Below, piece by piece: positions 9,159 through 17,442 of a stretch of 64,000 nt of DNA (its first letter is position 1; the number at the start of each line of letters is the position of its first letter). The notes under the pieces are model-generated. The model was given only the letters and a program-made list of their open reading frames with translations, searched no databases and was not told the origin of the DNA. The position numbers and the translations under genes are program-made. The stretch comes from Shouchella lonarensis (GTDB lineage: Bacteria > Bacillota > Bacilli > Bacillales > Bacillaceae_D), in contig NZ_FMYM01000001.1 in the NCBI RefSeq assembly GCF_900096965.1, positions 62,001 to 126,000 on the forward strand. Direction: 5' to 3'.

Positions 9159-11801
9159 ATGGCAGAAGAAGTGACAATGAGCGGAAAGTACGATCCGAAA
9201 GAAACAGAAGCAAAGTGGTATGATTTTTGGGTGAAGGGGAAGTTTTTTGAAGCAACGGGCGATCCGGAGAAAACGCCTTACTCAATTGTGATTCCGCCCC
9301 CAAACGTGACAGGAAAGCTACATCTGGGGCATGCTTGGGATGCGACGTTGCAAGACATTTTAGCACGCACGAAGCGGATGCAAGGCTTTGATACGCTATG
9401 GCTTCCGGGAATGGACCATGCTGGGATTGCGACGCAAGCGAAAGTTGAAGGGAAGCTGAGAGAAGAAGGGAAGTCACGCCATGATCTTGGCCGCGAAGCG
9501 TTTTTAGAGAAGTCTTGGGAGTGGAAAGAGGACTATGCATCATTTATCCGCCAACAATGGGCAAAAGTGGGGATTTCCGTTGACTATTCACGCGAGCGGT
9601 TCACGTTGGATGAAGGGTTGTCAAACGCGGTCCGTGATGTGTTTGTTGCGTTATACAAAAAAGGCTTGATCTATCGCGGCGAATACATTATTAACTGGGA
9701 CCCACAAACGAAAACGGCATTATCAGACATTGAAGTCATTCACCAAGATGTTCAAGGTGCGTTTTATCATATGAAATACCCACTTGTGGACGGAAATGGC
9801 ACGATTGAAATTGCAACAACGCGCCCCGAAACGATGCTTGGAGATACGGCGGTCGCGGTACATCCAAAAGATGATCGTTATAAACATTTGATTGGAAAAA
9901 TGGTGCGCTTACCGATTGTCGGGCGAGAAATTCCAATCGTGGCCGATGAGTATGTTGATCAAGAATTTGGTTCTGGTGCGGTTAAAATTACACCGGCACA
10001 TGACCCGAACGATTTTGAAATTGGCAACCGCCATGACTTGCCCCGCATTCTCGTTATGAATGAAGACGGGACGATGAATGAGAACGCCGGAAAATACGAA
10101 GGGCTAGACCGGTTCGTGTGCCGGAAACAAATTATAAAAGACTTACAAGAGATGGATGTGCTGTTCAAGATTGAGGACCACATACATTCTGTCGGTCACT
10201 CAGAACGTAGTGGTGCGGTTGTTGAACCGTATTTGTCGACACAGTGGTTTGTGAAGATGTCACCACTAGCGGATGCAGCGCTTGAATTACAACAAGATGA
10301 AGCAACAAAAGTGACGTTTGTCCCAGATCGATTCGAAAAAACGTACGTCCGCTGGATGGAAAACATTCGTGACTGGTGTATTTCGCGCCAACTTTGGTGG
10401 GGACACCGCATTCCGGCTTGGTACCATAATGAAACAGGCGAAGTGTATGTCGGTCACACCGCACCAGAAAATGAATCGGAATGGACACAAGATGAAGATG
10501 TGCTTGATACATGGTTTAGCTCGGCGCTCTGGCCATTTTCAACGATGGGCTGGCCCGACGAATCAGCAAGTGACTATCAGCGTTATTATCCAACCAATGT
10601 GCTTGTCACGGGCTATGACATTCTCCAGTTTTGGGTGTCCCGGATGATTTTCCAAGGCAAAGAATTTACAAATACACGGCCATTCAAAGATGTGCTCATA
10701 CACGGGTTAATTCGTGATTCAGAAGGGCGCAAAATGAGTAAATCGCTTGGCAACGGGGTTGACCCGCAAGATGTGATTGAGAAGTACGGGAGCGACGCTC
10801 TTCGATTCTTCTTATCAACAGGGAGCTCTCCAGGCCATGATTTACGTTTCCACTGGGAAAAAGTTGAGGCCGCTTGGAATTTCGGTAATAAAATTTGGAA
10901 TGCGGCTCGATTTGCGCTCATGAACATGGAAGGACTAAAGCATGACGAGATTGATCTTTCCGGTGAAAAAACGATTGCCGATCGTTGGATTTTAACACGT
11001 TTGCAAGAAGTGACAGCTGACGTGACCCGCTTAATTGACACATATGAATTCGGTGAAGTCGGGCGCTCATTGTACAACTTCATTTGGGATGACGTATGTG
11101 ATTGGTACATCGAGATGGCGAAGTTGCCACTATACGGAGAAGATGAACAAGCGAAGAACATGACGCGTTCGGTGCTCGCCCATGTACTCGATCATACGAT
11201 GCGTTTGCTTCACCCGGTCATGCCATTTATTACAGAAGAGATTTGGCAGCACTTGCCGCATAAAGGGGATTCAATTACGGTTGCTGCATGGCCGACGTAT
11301 GATGAAACACTTATTGACGATGAGGCTGTCAAAGATATGACGTCATTAAAAGAAGTGATTCGTCAAGTGCGTAACACGCGTGCCGAAAGCAATGTGCCAA
11401 TGAGCAAACAAATTGCACTCCACATTCGCCCAACGGATGACGAGACAGCAGCATGCTTGGCACGCGGAAAGGCATACATTGAAAAATTTGCGAACCCAAG
11501 TGAACTGCAGATTGCGGTGGACTTGCCAACACCAGCAAAAGCAATGTCGCACGCATTAACGGGAATGGAGCTGTTCCTCCCGCTGGCAGGGTTGTTAAAC
11601 TTGGAAGAAGAAGTGGCGCGGTTGAAAAAAGAAGTTGAAAAGCTTGATAAAGAAGTGAAGCGGATCGACGGCAAACTGGCAAACAAAGGCTTTGTCGAGA
11701 AAGCACCAGCCCATGTCGTAGAAGAAGAAAAAGCGAAGCGCGCCGATTACGTTGCGAAGAAAGAAGCAGTGGAAGCGCGGATCGCCGAATTTGAAGCGTG
11801 A
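9159..11801 (+). CDS. valS: Valyl-tRNA synthetase
   Basis: An 880-residue class-I aminoacyl-tRNA synthetase that charges tRNA-Val. The HIGH box appears as HLGHAWD after PPPNVTGKL near residue 45. The editing (CP1) domain follows, then KMSKS in [14 protein letters not shown] near residue 525. The C-terminal Val-RS coiled coil is rich in Lys/Glu ([20 protein letters not shown]). ATG 9159 has AAGGAGG 8 bases upstream; the in-frame TTG at 9141 includes that site and is rejected. A valine T-box controls it. Confidence 0.98.
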   Translation: MAEEVTMSGKYDPKETEAKWYDFWVKGKFFEATGDPEKTPYSIVIPPPNVTGKLHLGHAWDATLQDILARTKRMQGFDTLWLPGMDHAGIATQAKVEGKLREEGKSRHDLGREAFLEKSWEWKEDYASFIRQQWAKVGISVDYSRERFTLDEGLSNAVRDVFVALYKKGLIYRGEYIINWDPQTKTALSDIEVIHQDVQGAFYHMKYPLVDGNGTIEIATTRPETMLGDTAVAVHPKDDRYKHLIGKMVRLPIVGREIPIVADEYVDQEFGSGAVKITPAHDPNDFEIGNRHDLPRILVMNEDGTMNENAGKYEGLDRFVCRKQIIKDLQEMDVLFKIEDHIHSVGHSERSGAVVEPYLSTQWFVKMSPLADAALELQQDEATKVTFVPDRFEKTYVRWMENIRDWCISRQLWWGHRIPAWYHNETGEVYVGHTAPENESEWTQDEDVLDTWFSSALWPFSTMGWPDESASDYQRYYPTNVLVTGYDILQFWVSRMIFQGKEFTNTRPFKDVLIHGLIRDSEGRKMSKSLGNGVDPQDVIEKYGSDALRFFLSTGSSPGHDLRFHWEKVEAAWNFGNKIWNAARFALMNMEGLKHDEIDLSGEKTIADRWILTRLQEVTADVTRLIDTYEFGEVGRSLYNFIWDDVCDWYIEMAKLPLYGEDEQAKNMTRSVLAHVLDHTMRLLHPVMPFITEEIWQHLPHKGDSITVAAWPTYDETLIDDEAVKDMTSLKEVIRQVRNTRAESNVPMSKQIALHIRPTDDETAACLARGKAYIEKFANPSELQIAVDLPTPAKAMSHALTGMELFLPLAGLLNLEEEVARLKKEVEKLDKEVKRIDGKLANKGFVEKAPAHVVEEEKAKRADYVAKKEAVEARIAEFEA

Positions 11802-11823
11802 TAAACAGAAAGGGGGCAGCGAG

Positions 11824-13122
11824 ATGAAGACAGCAGAAGAAGCAATCGCATGGATTCATTCGCTGCTGCCGTTTGGTATCAAACCAGGACTAGCACGAAT
11901 GGAAGCGATGCTTGCCGCACTCGATCATCCAGAAGAAAAGCTGCAAGCCATTCATGTGGCGGGCACGAACGGAAAAGGGTCGACGGTTAGCTTTTTGCGT
12001 CATATGCTCCAAGCGGACGGCTGGTCAGTCGGCACGTTCACCTCGCCGTACGTTGAACAATTTGCTGAACGCATTTCTATGAACGGCGTGCCAATTGGTG
12101 ACGCTGACTTACTAGCGGCAGCACAAAAAATCCGTCCACTTGTAGAAGAGATCGCGAAAACACCTCTTGGGTCACCGACCGAATTTGAGGTGCTTACGGC
12201 AATGATGTTGTGGCATTTTGGTGAGGTGGTGCGCCCTGATATTTGCTTAGTTGAAGTCGGGCTCGGCGGGCGTATGGATTCAACGAATGTCATTTCCCCA
12301 CTTGTTTCGGTCATTACGACGATCGGCTACGACCATATGCATATTTTAGGTGATACACTGTCTGAAATTGCGTATGAAAAAGCAGGAATCATTAAGCCGG
12401 GCACACCCGTCGTTGTTGGCAATGTTCCTGAGGAAGCGCTGGCGGTTATTGGTGAGGTGGCGGTTGATAAACAAGCATCACTGACGTTGTTTGGTGCAGA
12501 TTTCGGGGTGGAAACGGATGTTGTGCAGCCTGAACCTGGTGTAGAAGCATTCGAGTGGAAATGGCAGAGAAAGCCTGCTGCTACATATAAGTTGGCCATG
12601 ATTGGACCGCACCAACGAGAAAACGCGGCGGTGGCATTGGCGACGCTTTCTGTTTTAGAGAAACAAACAGCCTGTATGATTCGTGAGGAGACACGGCGCG
12701 AAGGTTTAAAGCAGGCGTCGTGGCCAGGACGGTTTGAATATATGCAACAAAAACCCGACATTATTCTTGATGGTGCCCATAACAAAGAAGGCTACGAAGC
12801 GTTGGCGGCGGTGCTCGAAGCGCGTTATCCAGGGAAGAAAATGATCATGTTGCTTGCGGCAACGAGAGAAAAAGACATTTGTGATTTACTCGCCCCATTT
12901 CATGAGCTGGACATCGATTTCATGTTTACGACGTTTGACTTCCCGCGCGCGCAATCAGCAGAAGTGTTATATGAACGTGCGGAGGTTGCCAGCAAACGAT
13001 GCATATCTGATTGGCGGGCGGCACTTACGGAGGTCCGCGAGCAGATGGCAGAAGAAGATGTGCTTGTGGTGGCAGGGTCGTTGTATTTTGTGTCGGATGT
13101 GCGGCGGGGGTTTGTGGGGTGA
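11824..13122 (+). CDS. folC: Folylpolyglutamate synthase / dihydrofolate synthase
   Basis: A 432-residue Mur-ligase-type enzyme that adds glutamate to folates. The ATP-binding loop GTNGKGST lies near residue 45, the Glu/His region SPTEFEVLTAMMLWHF follows, and DGAHNKEG marks the C-terminal domain. ATG 11824 follows AAAGGGGGC with a normal gap. It starts 22 bases after valS, as in other Bacillaceae, so the two are probably cotranscribed. A terminator follows at 13130. Confidence 0.97.
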   Translation: MKTAEEAIAWIHSLLPFGIKPGLARMEAMLAALDHPEEKLQAIHVAGTNGKGSTVSFLRHMLQADGWSVGTFTSPYVEQFAERISMNGVPIGDADLLAAAQKIRPLVEEIAKTPLGSPTEFEVLTAMMLWHFGEVVRPDICLVEVGLGGRMDSTNVISPLVSVITTIGYDHMHILGDTLSEIAYEKAGIIKPGTPVVVGNVPEEALAVIGEVAVDKQASLTLFGADFGVETDVVQPEPGVEAFEWKWQRKPAATYKLAMIGPHQRENAAVALATLSVLEKQTACMIREETRREGLKQASWPGRFEYMQQKPDIILDGAHNKEGYEALAAVLEARYPGKKMIMLLAATREKDICDLLAPFHELDIDFMFTTFDFPRAQSAEVLYERAEVASKRCISDWRAALTEVREQMAEEDVLVVAGSLYFVSDVRRGFVG

Positions 13123-13129
13123 AATAGGT

Positions 13130-13174
13130 AACAGCGATTGCGTCAGTCGTCAACTGGCGCCATCGCTGTTTTTT
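13130..13174 (+). terminator. valS-folC terminator
   Basis: AACAGCGAT (13130-13138) pairs with ATCGCTGTT (13162-13170), with inner GCG/GCG-type pairing and a T run. Confidence 0.85.
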
Positions 13175-13306
13175 ACCTTTTTGAATGGAAAATAACGAAA
13201 AGACACAACTTGGGTTATGTATCAGTTAATTTATTAAATGATAGGATTTGGCAGTCTCTCAGATCATAGATGTATCGCACATTGGAAAGAAAGAGGGTTT
13301 TGAAAC

Positions 13307-13453
13307 ATGGATTATAAGGTGGTTAATATTCAAACGTATTTTTGTTTTTTACAGGAAGAATCGGCTGATCACGTGATAGATTTCAACCAACCTGAAAGAT
13401 ACTTTGTCCAAATTAGCGATCCAAAAGTGTCGGACATCTTACGTTCAGAATAA
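13307..13453 (+). CDS. 48-residue small protein of unknown function
   Basis: ATG at 13307 is preceded by AAAGAGGG and the frame ends at TAA 13451-13453. The peptide starts MDYKVVNIQTYFCFLQEE and ends VSDILRSE; it is soluble and acidic, with no membrane segment. One of the strongest terminators in the window begins at its stop codon, so it looks like a genuine monocistronic unit. I do not recognise a family. It lies in the small-ORF zone between folC and comC. Confidence 0.5.
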   Translation: MDYKVVNIQTYFCFLQEESADHVIDFNQPERYFVQISDPKVSDILRSE

Positions 13454-13502
13454 AAGAAGTGAATGATGCGACTGTGTGAAGCATCATTCACTTCTTTTTC
13501 TT
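13454..13502 (+). terminator. Strong terminator after the 48-residue ORF
   Basis: A perfect 16-bp stem: AAGAAGTGAATGATGC (13454-13469) with GCATCATTCACTTCTT (13481-13496), followed by a T-rich run. Confidence 0.9.
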
Positions 13503-13737
13503 TTAGGATACATTGATAATTTTACCAATTAAAGGGAATTGAAGATTCCAATGGACTTGATAAAACGAGCGATGGAACATGGAATTGCGAAAATTTGTCG
13601 TTTCTTATTGGCGTGAAGGTGGAAACCATGTATGATTGTAGGCGTACACAAGAGGAATGAAGTACAGTCCTCTCCAAAATATTACATAGCCCCTCATCCT
13701 CCTAAGGGGTGGTTTGAGTAAAAAAGGAGTGGTGTAA

Positions 13738-14043
13738 GTGCCTTTTGCTGGTGTTGTTACAATAGCAGTGTTTGCAAGTATGCAGTTGTTTATAGTAAGT
13801 TGGCTCATTTGGAAAAAGAAGATGCTGTCTTTGGTGGCCGGATATGATGAGGACACTTTTAAAGGGGACAAAAATAAACTTGCCAGAGAAACAGGACTTG
13901 TTGCAACCATTACTGGATTATTAGTTTTGATGCTGCCTTTTGCTGATGAATATGTTGGTGAATGGGCTGGGAACATGGTAGGCATTGTGATGGCAGTTAT
14001 GATTCTAGGATGGGTTATTTTCCGAAAGATACGTCCGTTTTGA
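13738..14043 (+). CDS. DUF3784-type small membrane protein
   Basis: 101 residues with a GTG start at 13738 and AAGGAGTGG upstream. Three hydrophobic helices surround a short loop, SLVAGYDEDTFKGDKNKLARE, which carries the AGY(N/D) motif of DUF3784 proteins. Function is unknown for the family. A 235-base gene-free stretch precedes it. Confidence 0.65.
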   Translation: MPFAGVVTIAVFASMQLFIVSWLIWKKKMLSLVAGYDEDTFKGDKNKLARETGLVATITGLLVLMLPFADEYVGEWAGNMVGIVMAVMILGWVIFRKIRPF

Positions 14044-14079
14044 GGAGGAGTGTTTCGAATAGATTCGTGAGTATTTAAC

Positions 14080-14108
14080 TTACAGTTACTATCAACATAT
14101 GCTAGAAT
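14080..14108 (+). promoter_or_regulatory. Candidate promoter of the holin-like toxin mRNA
   Basis: TTACAG (14080-14085), a 17-base spacer and TAGAAT (14103-14108). A transcript from here to the terminator at 14390 would be about 275 nt. Confidence 0.5.
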
Positions 14109-14172
14109 AAAAGGAAGCTGAATCACTCATGTGCGGGCTTGGCACACCTTCTAAGAGAGGAGGTGATGCCGG

Positions 14173-14274
14173 ATGTCGGTTTACGAAGCATTGTCTCTGA
14201 CAGTTGCAACGAACGTATTGTTGTTGTCACTGTTTACTGTGGTGCTTGTGCTGACAAAGCGCAACGAAAAATAG
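14173..14274 (+). CDS. Putative holin-like type I toxin peptide
   Basis: A 33-residue peptide, MSVYEALSLTVATN followed by a single hydrophobic helix and a basic tail TKRNEK. The M-x-x-(F/Y)EALxLM-like start plus one transmembrane helix matches the putative holin-like toxin (Hol-Tox) family found in Bacillaceae type I toxin-antitoxin loci. The ribosome site AGGAGGTGAT is very strong. The 5' leader (14134-14143) is complementary over 10 bases to the 3' region (14327-14336), and GAGAGG of the ribosome-site region is complementary to CCTCTC at 14276-14281. Such long-range pairing is usual for toxin mRNAs whose translation is held off. Toxicity itself is inferred. Confidence 0.75.
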   Translation: MSVYEALSLTVATNVLLLSLFTVVLVLTKRNEK

Positions 14275-14310
14275 CCCTCTCATGAGTGTCGTGCCAGACG
14301 CGAGAGGACT
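14266..14310 (-). terminator. Minus-strand terminator, candidate end of an antitoxin antisense RNA
   Basis: AGTCCTCTC and GAGAGGGCT (minus strand) form a 9-bp stem with a T-rich run after it, whereas no T run follows on the plus strand. An antisense RNA ending here would overlap the toxin mRNA 3' end, the arrangement of RatA/SR-type antitoxins. Its promoter is not evident to me. Confidence 0.45.
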
Positions 14311-14351
14311 ATCCTTGTAGTATTTGGCCAAGCCCGAAAAGGGGTTCAGCG

Positions 14352-14390
14352 AACACCGTCTAAAGCTTTCGCTTTAGACGGTGTTTTATT
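14352..14390 (+). terminator. Toxin mRNA terminator
   Basis: ACACCGTCTAAAGC and GCTTTAGACGGTGT form a 14-bp stem with a 4-base loop, followed by TTTATT. Confidence 0.9.
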
Positions 14391-14494
14391 AGTATTGCCT
14401 ATACAACTATATTATACGTCATAGAGGTGACTATTTGCAATGAAAAAAGTTGCCTCCTAGCGCTTTTCATTTAGAACGAAAAAAATAGCGTCCT

Positions 14495-15253
14495 TTATGG
14501 TGACACCTTATTGTAAATAACAGGCATTTTCCCTTTCCAATTGTGCCACTGCTCAGCATTAACAATTAGATCAGCCATGAAATGGGCGACATTGATTCTA
14601 GTTGTTACACCGGGATTAAAGATGGCGCTTCGAGTTGGCGAATCGTACACATTGTATGCAGTGGTCTGATCTTCATCTTTCAAGCTATCGGGACGAACGA
14701 CTGCCCATTCGATTGTGTTGTGGTCTTGTCTGATCTCTGTTCGCAAATAGTCAGCGGCGCGCTCATTATCTAAGTGCGGGGGTAACAACAGACGGATAAC
14801 GCTCGTTATACATCTTTGGGCAAAAGAAACTCGTTCAGGGATGTCACGATTGCTATTACCAGCTGTGTTCATGAGTACAAATTTCACACGGTGTTCAGGG
14901 TTGTTTTCTTTAATAGCGTCACACAACTTGCGAGTAGCATCAGTGACGAGCATACGTGGATGCCCAAAAATTCCTTTTAGAGTCATATTGTGGCCTAAGC
15001 ATGAAGCGACAGCATTACATCCATGAACATGATGAGCCATCTCAGTCTCGCAAAGTTCTAATATATTTGCGTGGATAATAGATAAGTGGGGGTGATTTTT
15101 CACATCCTCTTGCATTTTCTCGAGTGATCGAATAATCATTTTAACGTGGACACCGCGATTTAGCAGCTCTTTTACAAGCAATCGACCAGTGTTTCCACTC
15201 GCGCCAACGACAAGAGCTGTCACGGGTTTTGCTTTGTTTTTGGCATCCATCAT
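14495..15253 (-). CDS. NAD(P)-binding oxidoreductase, atypical SDR (NmrA/YwnB-like)
   Basis: 252 residues with an N-terminal Rossmann motif, VVGASGNTGRLLVKELLNRG, the GxxGxxG signature of atypical short-chain dehydrogenases. AVASCLGHNM and VVRPDSLKDE continue the family pattern. No YxxxK catalytic pair is obvious, as in NmrA-like redox-sensing or isomerase members; the substrate is unknown. GAGGAGA precedes the ATG. It is a single gene on the opposite strand from its neighbours. Confidence 0.75.
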   Translation of the reverse strand: MMDAKNKAKPVTALVVGASGNTGRLLVKELLNRGVHVKMIIRSLEKMQEDVKNHPHLSIIHANILELCETEMAHHVHGCNAVASCLGHNMTLKGIFGHPRMLVTDATRKLCDAIKENNPEHRVKFVLMNTAGNSNRDIPERVSFAQRCITSVIRLLLPPHLDNERAADYLRTEIRQDHNTIEWAVVRPDSLKDEDQTTAYNVYDSPTRSAIFNPGVTTRINVAHFMADLIVNAEQWHNWKGKMPVIYNKVSP

Positions 15254-15426
15254 TGTGTCTCCTCTCTGTGATAGTGTATTTTCATCGTTTATAGCATTCG
15301 AATGTTAATTTATATGATCCATAAACTCGAAAAATAATTCAAGTGTCATTTTCCCCCTAAAAAAGCAGGAACGACACAATTTCCATCGAATATGTCGTAT
15401 AACGAAAAAAGAAAGGGGGATGTGTC

Positions 15427-16143
15427 ATGATGTTCTTGTTTGCAGCCGTATTAGGTGCGGTATGTGGGTCGTTTTTCCACGTAGTCGGGACGCGGGTACC
15501 GCTTTCGTCTGCGTTGTGGACACGATCCCGTTGTGATGCTTGTTTGCGCACATTACGTCCATTTGAATTAATGCCACTGATATCGTATGCGATTCAATTA
15601 GGGCGATGTCGTACATGTTACGCTAAGATCCCGCGCTTATCTCCAACTATTGAAGCTGTTACAGCAGGGTTATTTCTGTTAGCGTTCTGGAAGCACGGCG
15701 TCCAACTGGCGTTATTGTGGGTGCTACTTTTCATATCGCTCCTTGCCATTGTGACGGTAACCGATCTTTCACGAATGATTATTCCAAATGTAATATTACT
15801 TGTATTTGCGGTGCCACTCATTGGTATTCGCTTATTTTTTATTCCTACATTTACATGGATAGATGCACTTCTGGGCTTATGTGTGGTGGTGTCGTTGTTG
15901 TTTGTCGTATTCATATACCGACGTGACCAACTGGGGGGTGGAGATGTGAAATTACTTATCTTACTTGGTTTTGTGATGGGTGTCCCAGCTATTTTATATG
16001 TCATTGCAGTTGCTTCCTTTTTAGGATTGGTTTATATCGGAGGCGCGGTGTTAAGTAAGAGAATATCTGGAAGAGAGCGGATTCCTTTCGCGCCTTTTAT
16101 TAGTATGGCTGCTGTGCTCGTTTATTTCTTATTTGACATGTAA
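15427..16143 (+). CDS. comC: Prepilin leader peptidase / N-methyltransferase
   Basis: A 238-residue polytopic A24 aspartic peptidase that processes ComG-type pseudopilins for DNA uptake. The cytoplasmic loop has two CxxC pairs (RCDACLRTL and RCRTCYAK). The two catalytic aspartates lie in VTDLSRMIIPN and GGGDVKLL. ATG 15427 follows AAAGGGGGA. It is next to spoIIB, as in B. subtilis, but in the reverse order (there spoIIB comes before comC). Confidence 0.93.
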   Translation: MMFLFAAVLGAVCGSFFHVVGTRVPLSSALWTRSRCDACLRTLRPFELMPLISYAIQLGRCRTCYAKIPRLSPTIEAVTAGLFLLAFWKHGVQLALLWVLLFISLLAIVTVTDLSRMIIPNVILLVFAVPLIGIRLFFIPTFTWIDALLGLCVVVSLLFVVFIYRRDQLGGGDVKLLILLGFVMGVPAILYVIAVASFLGLVYIGGAVLSKRISGRERIPFAPFISMAAVLVYFLFDM

Positions 16144-16212
16144 AGAAGCCCGTTCTACTCATCCCATCCGTGTCATACAGATATATTAAGTACAGAGAAA
16201 GGAGGGGCTTTG

Positions 16213-17361
16213 ATGCAGCGTGGTAAACGTACAATGTCATTTCATTTTGGACAAGCGGAAAAAGAGCAGTCACAGGTAAGTGTAGAAGCACGAGGAGATA
16301 AAGAAGATCACAAAGAAACAGCACCAGCTGTACCAAAAATATTGACGTGGGATGCCGCCCCTTTTGCAAACGAGGGATCATCAGGTGAACAAGCAAGTGA
16401 AGATGATGATTTTATTCCTGAGCCAAGTATGACAACTCATGATGATAAAGTGATCGACTTTACTCAAAAACAGGAAGAGAAACGAGAAGGTGAAGCGCCT
16501 TTCTGGGATGATGGCAATCGCGTCAATCCGCCAAAATTACCACCTAAAGGACGGAAACGGGTAATAAAAGATGTGATCGGGGTGGTGCCTTGGAACTTGG
16601 TGACAGCCATCGTCTCAGCCATTGTGGTCGGTCTTGGACTCGGTTTTGTTGTATATAAAATGGTTGTAACAGAATCTGTCGGTACCGCAAGTGAGGGTGG
16701 TGAAAATTTGGATGCGGCATTGGCAGCAGCGGTCGAAGCTGGTTTGCCAACATGGCATGTAGATGTTGTTCAAGGTGCGGCGTTTGACACAGTAGAACAA
16801 GGACAACCTGTGGTTGATAAAGTAAAGCAAGGTGGTTTGCCCGCTACATTGTTTTCAAAGTCAGGTGAGTCGTCCTTTTTATTCGTTGGTGTGGCACCAG
16901 ATAAGGCAGGGGCACGTTCTTTAAGCGCAATGATTGAGGAAAAGGGACAAGATACGTATGTAAAAACGTATACAATTGAAGGTGGACGGTCAAATACACT
17001 TGACACCGAAGCAATCACGTGGTTTTTACAAGCGCACGGGCTTTATAAAGAGCTTTTACAAGAGACATCGCGACGGCTTGTGGATGAAGAAGGTGCGTCT
17101 GTACAAGCTGATGATGTAATTAAGAAGATGGAAGGGACGCTGAAGGATTTGACTGCAGCACGTGACCGTTCTTTGAGTAAACTCCCGGAAAAGGCAAGCG
17201 AGCAAGCGTTAAATATGCATAACGCTTTGGTCAAAGGGTTACATGCTTTTGCTTCTTTTGAAAGTGGACAAGAGAAACAAGCTATGTGGCAAGCCCAGCA
17301 ATCGTTGCTCGATGCACTCTATGCATATGCGTCAATGGTTGAAGTGTTAGCTGAAGCATGA
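16213..17361 (+). CDS. spoIIB: Stage II sporulation protein B (SPOR-domain septal protein)
   Basis: 382 residues. The N-terminal ~115 are charged and cytoplasmic, one transmembrane helix follows (WNLVTAIVSAIVVGLGLGFV), then a SPOR-like domain (LPTWHVDVVQGAAFDTVEQG to TYTIEGG) and a helical tail. SpoIIB localises to the sporulation septum and aids septal peptidoglycan thinning and engulfment. Sequence conservation in the linker is low, so naming relies on architecture and synteny with comC and radC. ATG 16213 has GGAGGGG 5 bases before it. Confidence 0.85.
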   Translation: MQRGKRTMSFHFGQAEKEQSQVSVEARGDKEDHKETAPAVPKILTWDAAPFANEGSSGEQASEDDDFIPEPSMTTHDDKVIDFTQKQEEKREGEAPFWDDGNRVNPPKLPPKGRKRVIKDVIGVVPWNLVTAIVSAIVVGLGLGFVVYKMVVTESVGTASEGGENLDAALAAAVEAGLPTWHVDVVQGAAFDTVEQGQPVVDKVKQGGLPATLFSKSGESSFLFVGVAPDKAGARSLSAMIEEKGQDTYVKTYTIEGGRSNTLDTEAITWFLQAHGLYKELLQETSRRLVDEEGASVQADDVIKKMEGTLKDLTAARDRSLSKLPEKASEQALNMHNALVKGLHAFASFESGQEKQAMWQAQQSLLDALYAYASMVEVLAEA

Positions 17362-17392
17362 AAGCGCTCATAATGGGCGTTTTCCTTTTTTT
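17359..17392 (+). terminator. Probable spoIIB terminator
   Basis: GAAAGCGC pairs with GCGTTTTC (one G-U pair) and is followed by CC and T7. The stem is modest. Confidence 0.45.
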
Positions 17393-17442
17393 AGTGATGC
17401 GTTTTGTATATAATAGGAACATTCATGGGGGAGGGATTTTAA

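Noticed and set aside
10613-11161. 182-codon frame opposite valS
   Set aside because: Shadow ORF, no start site and no motif.
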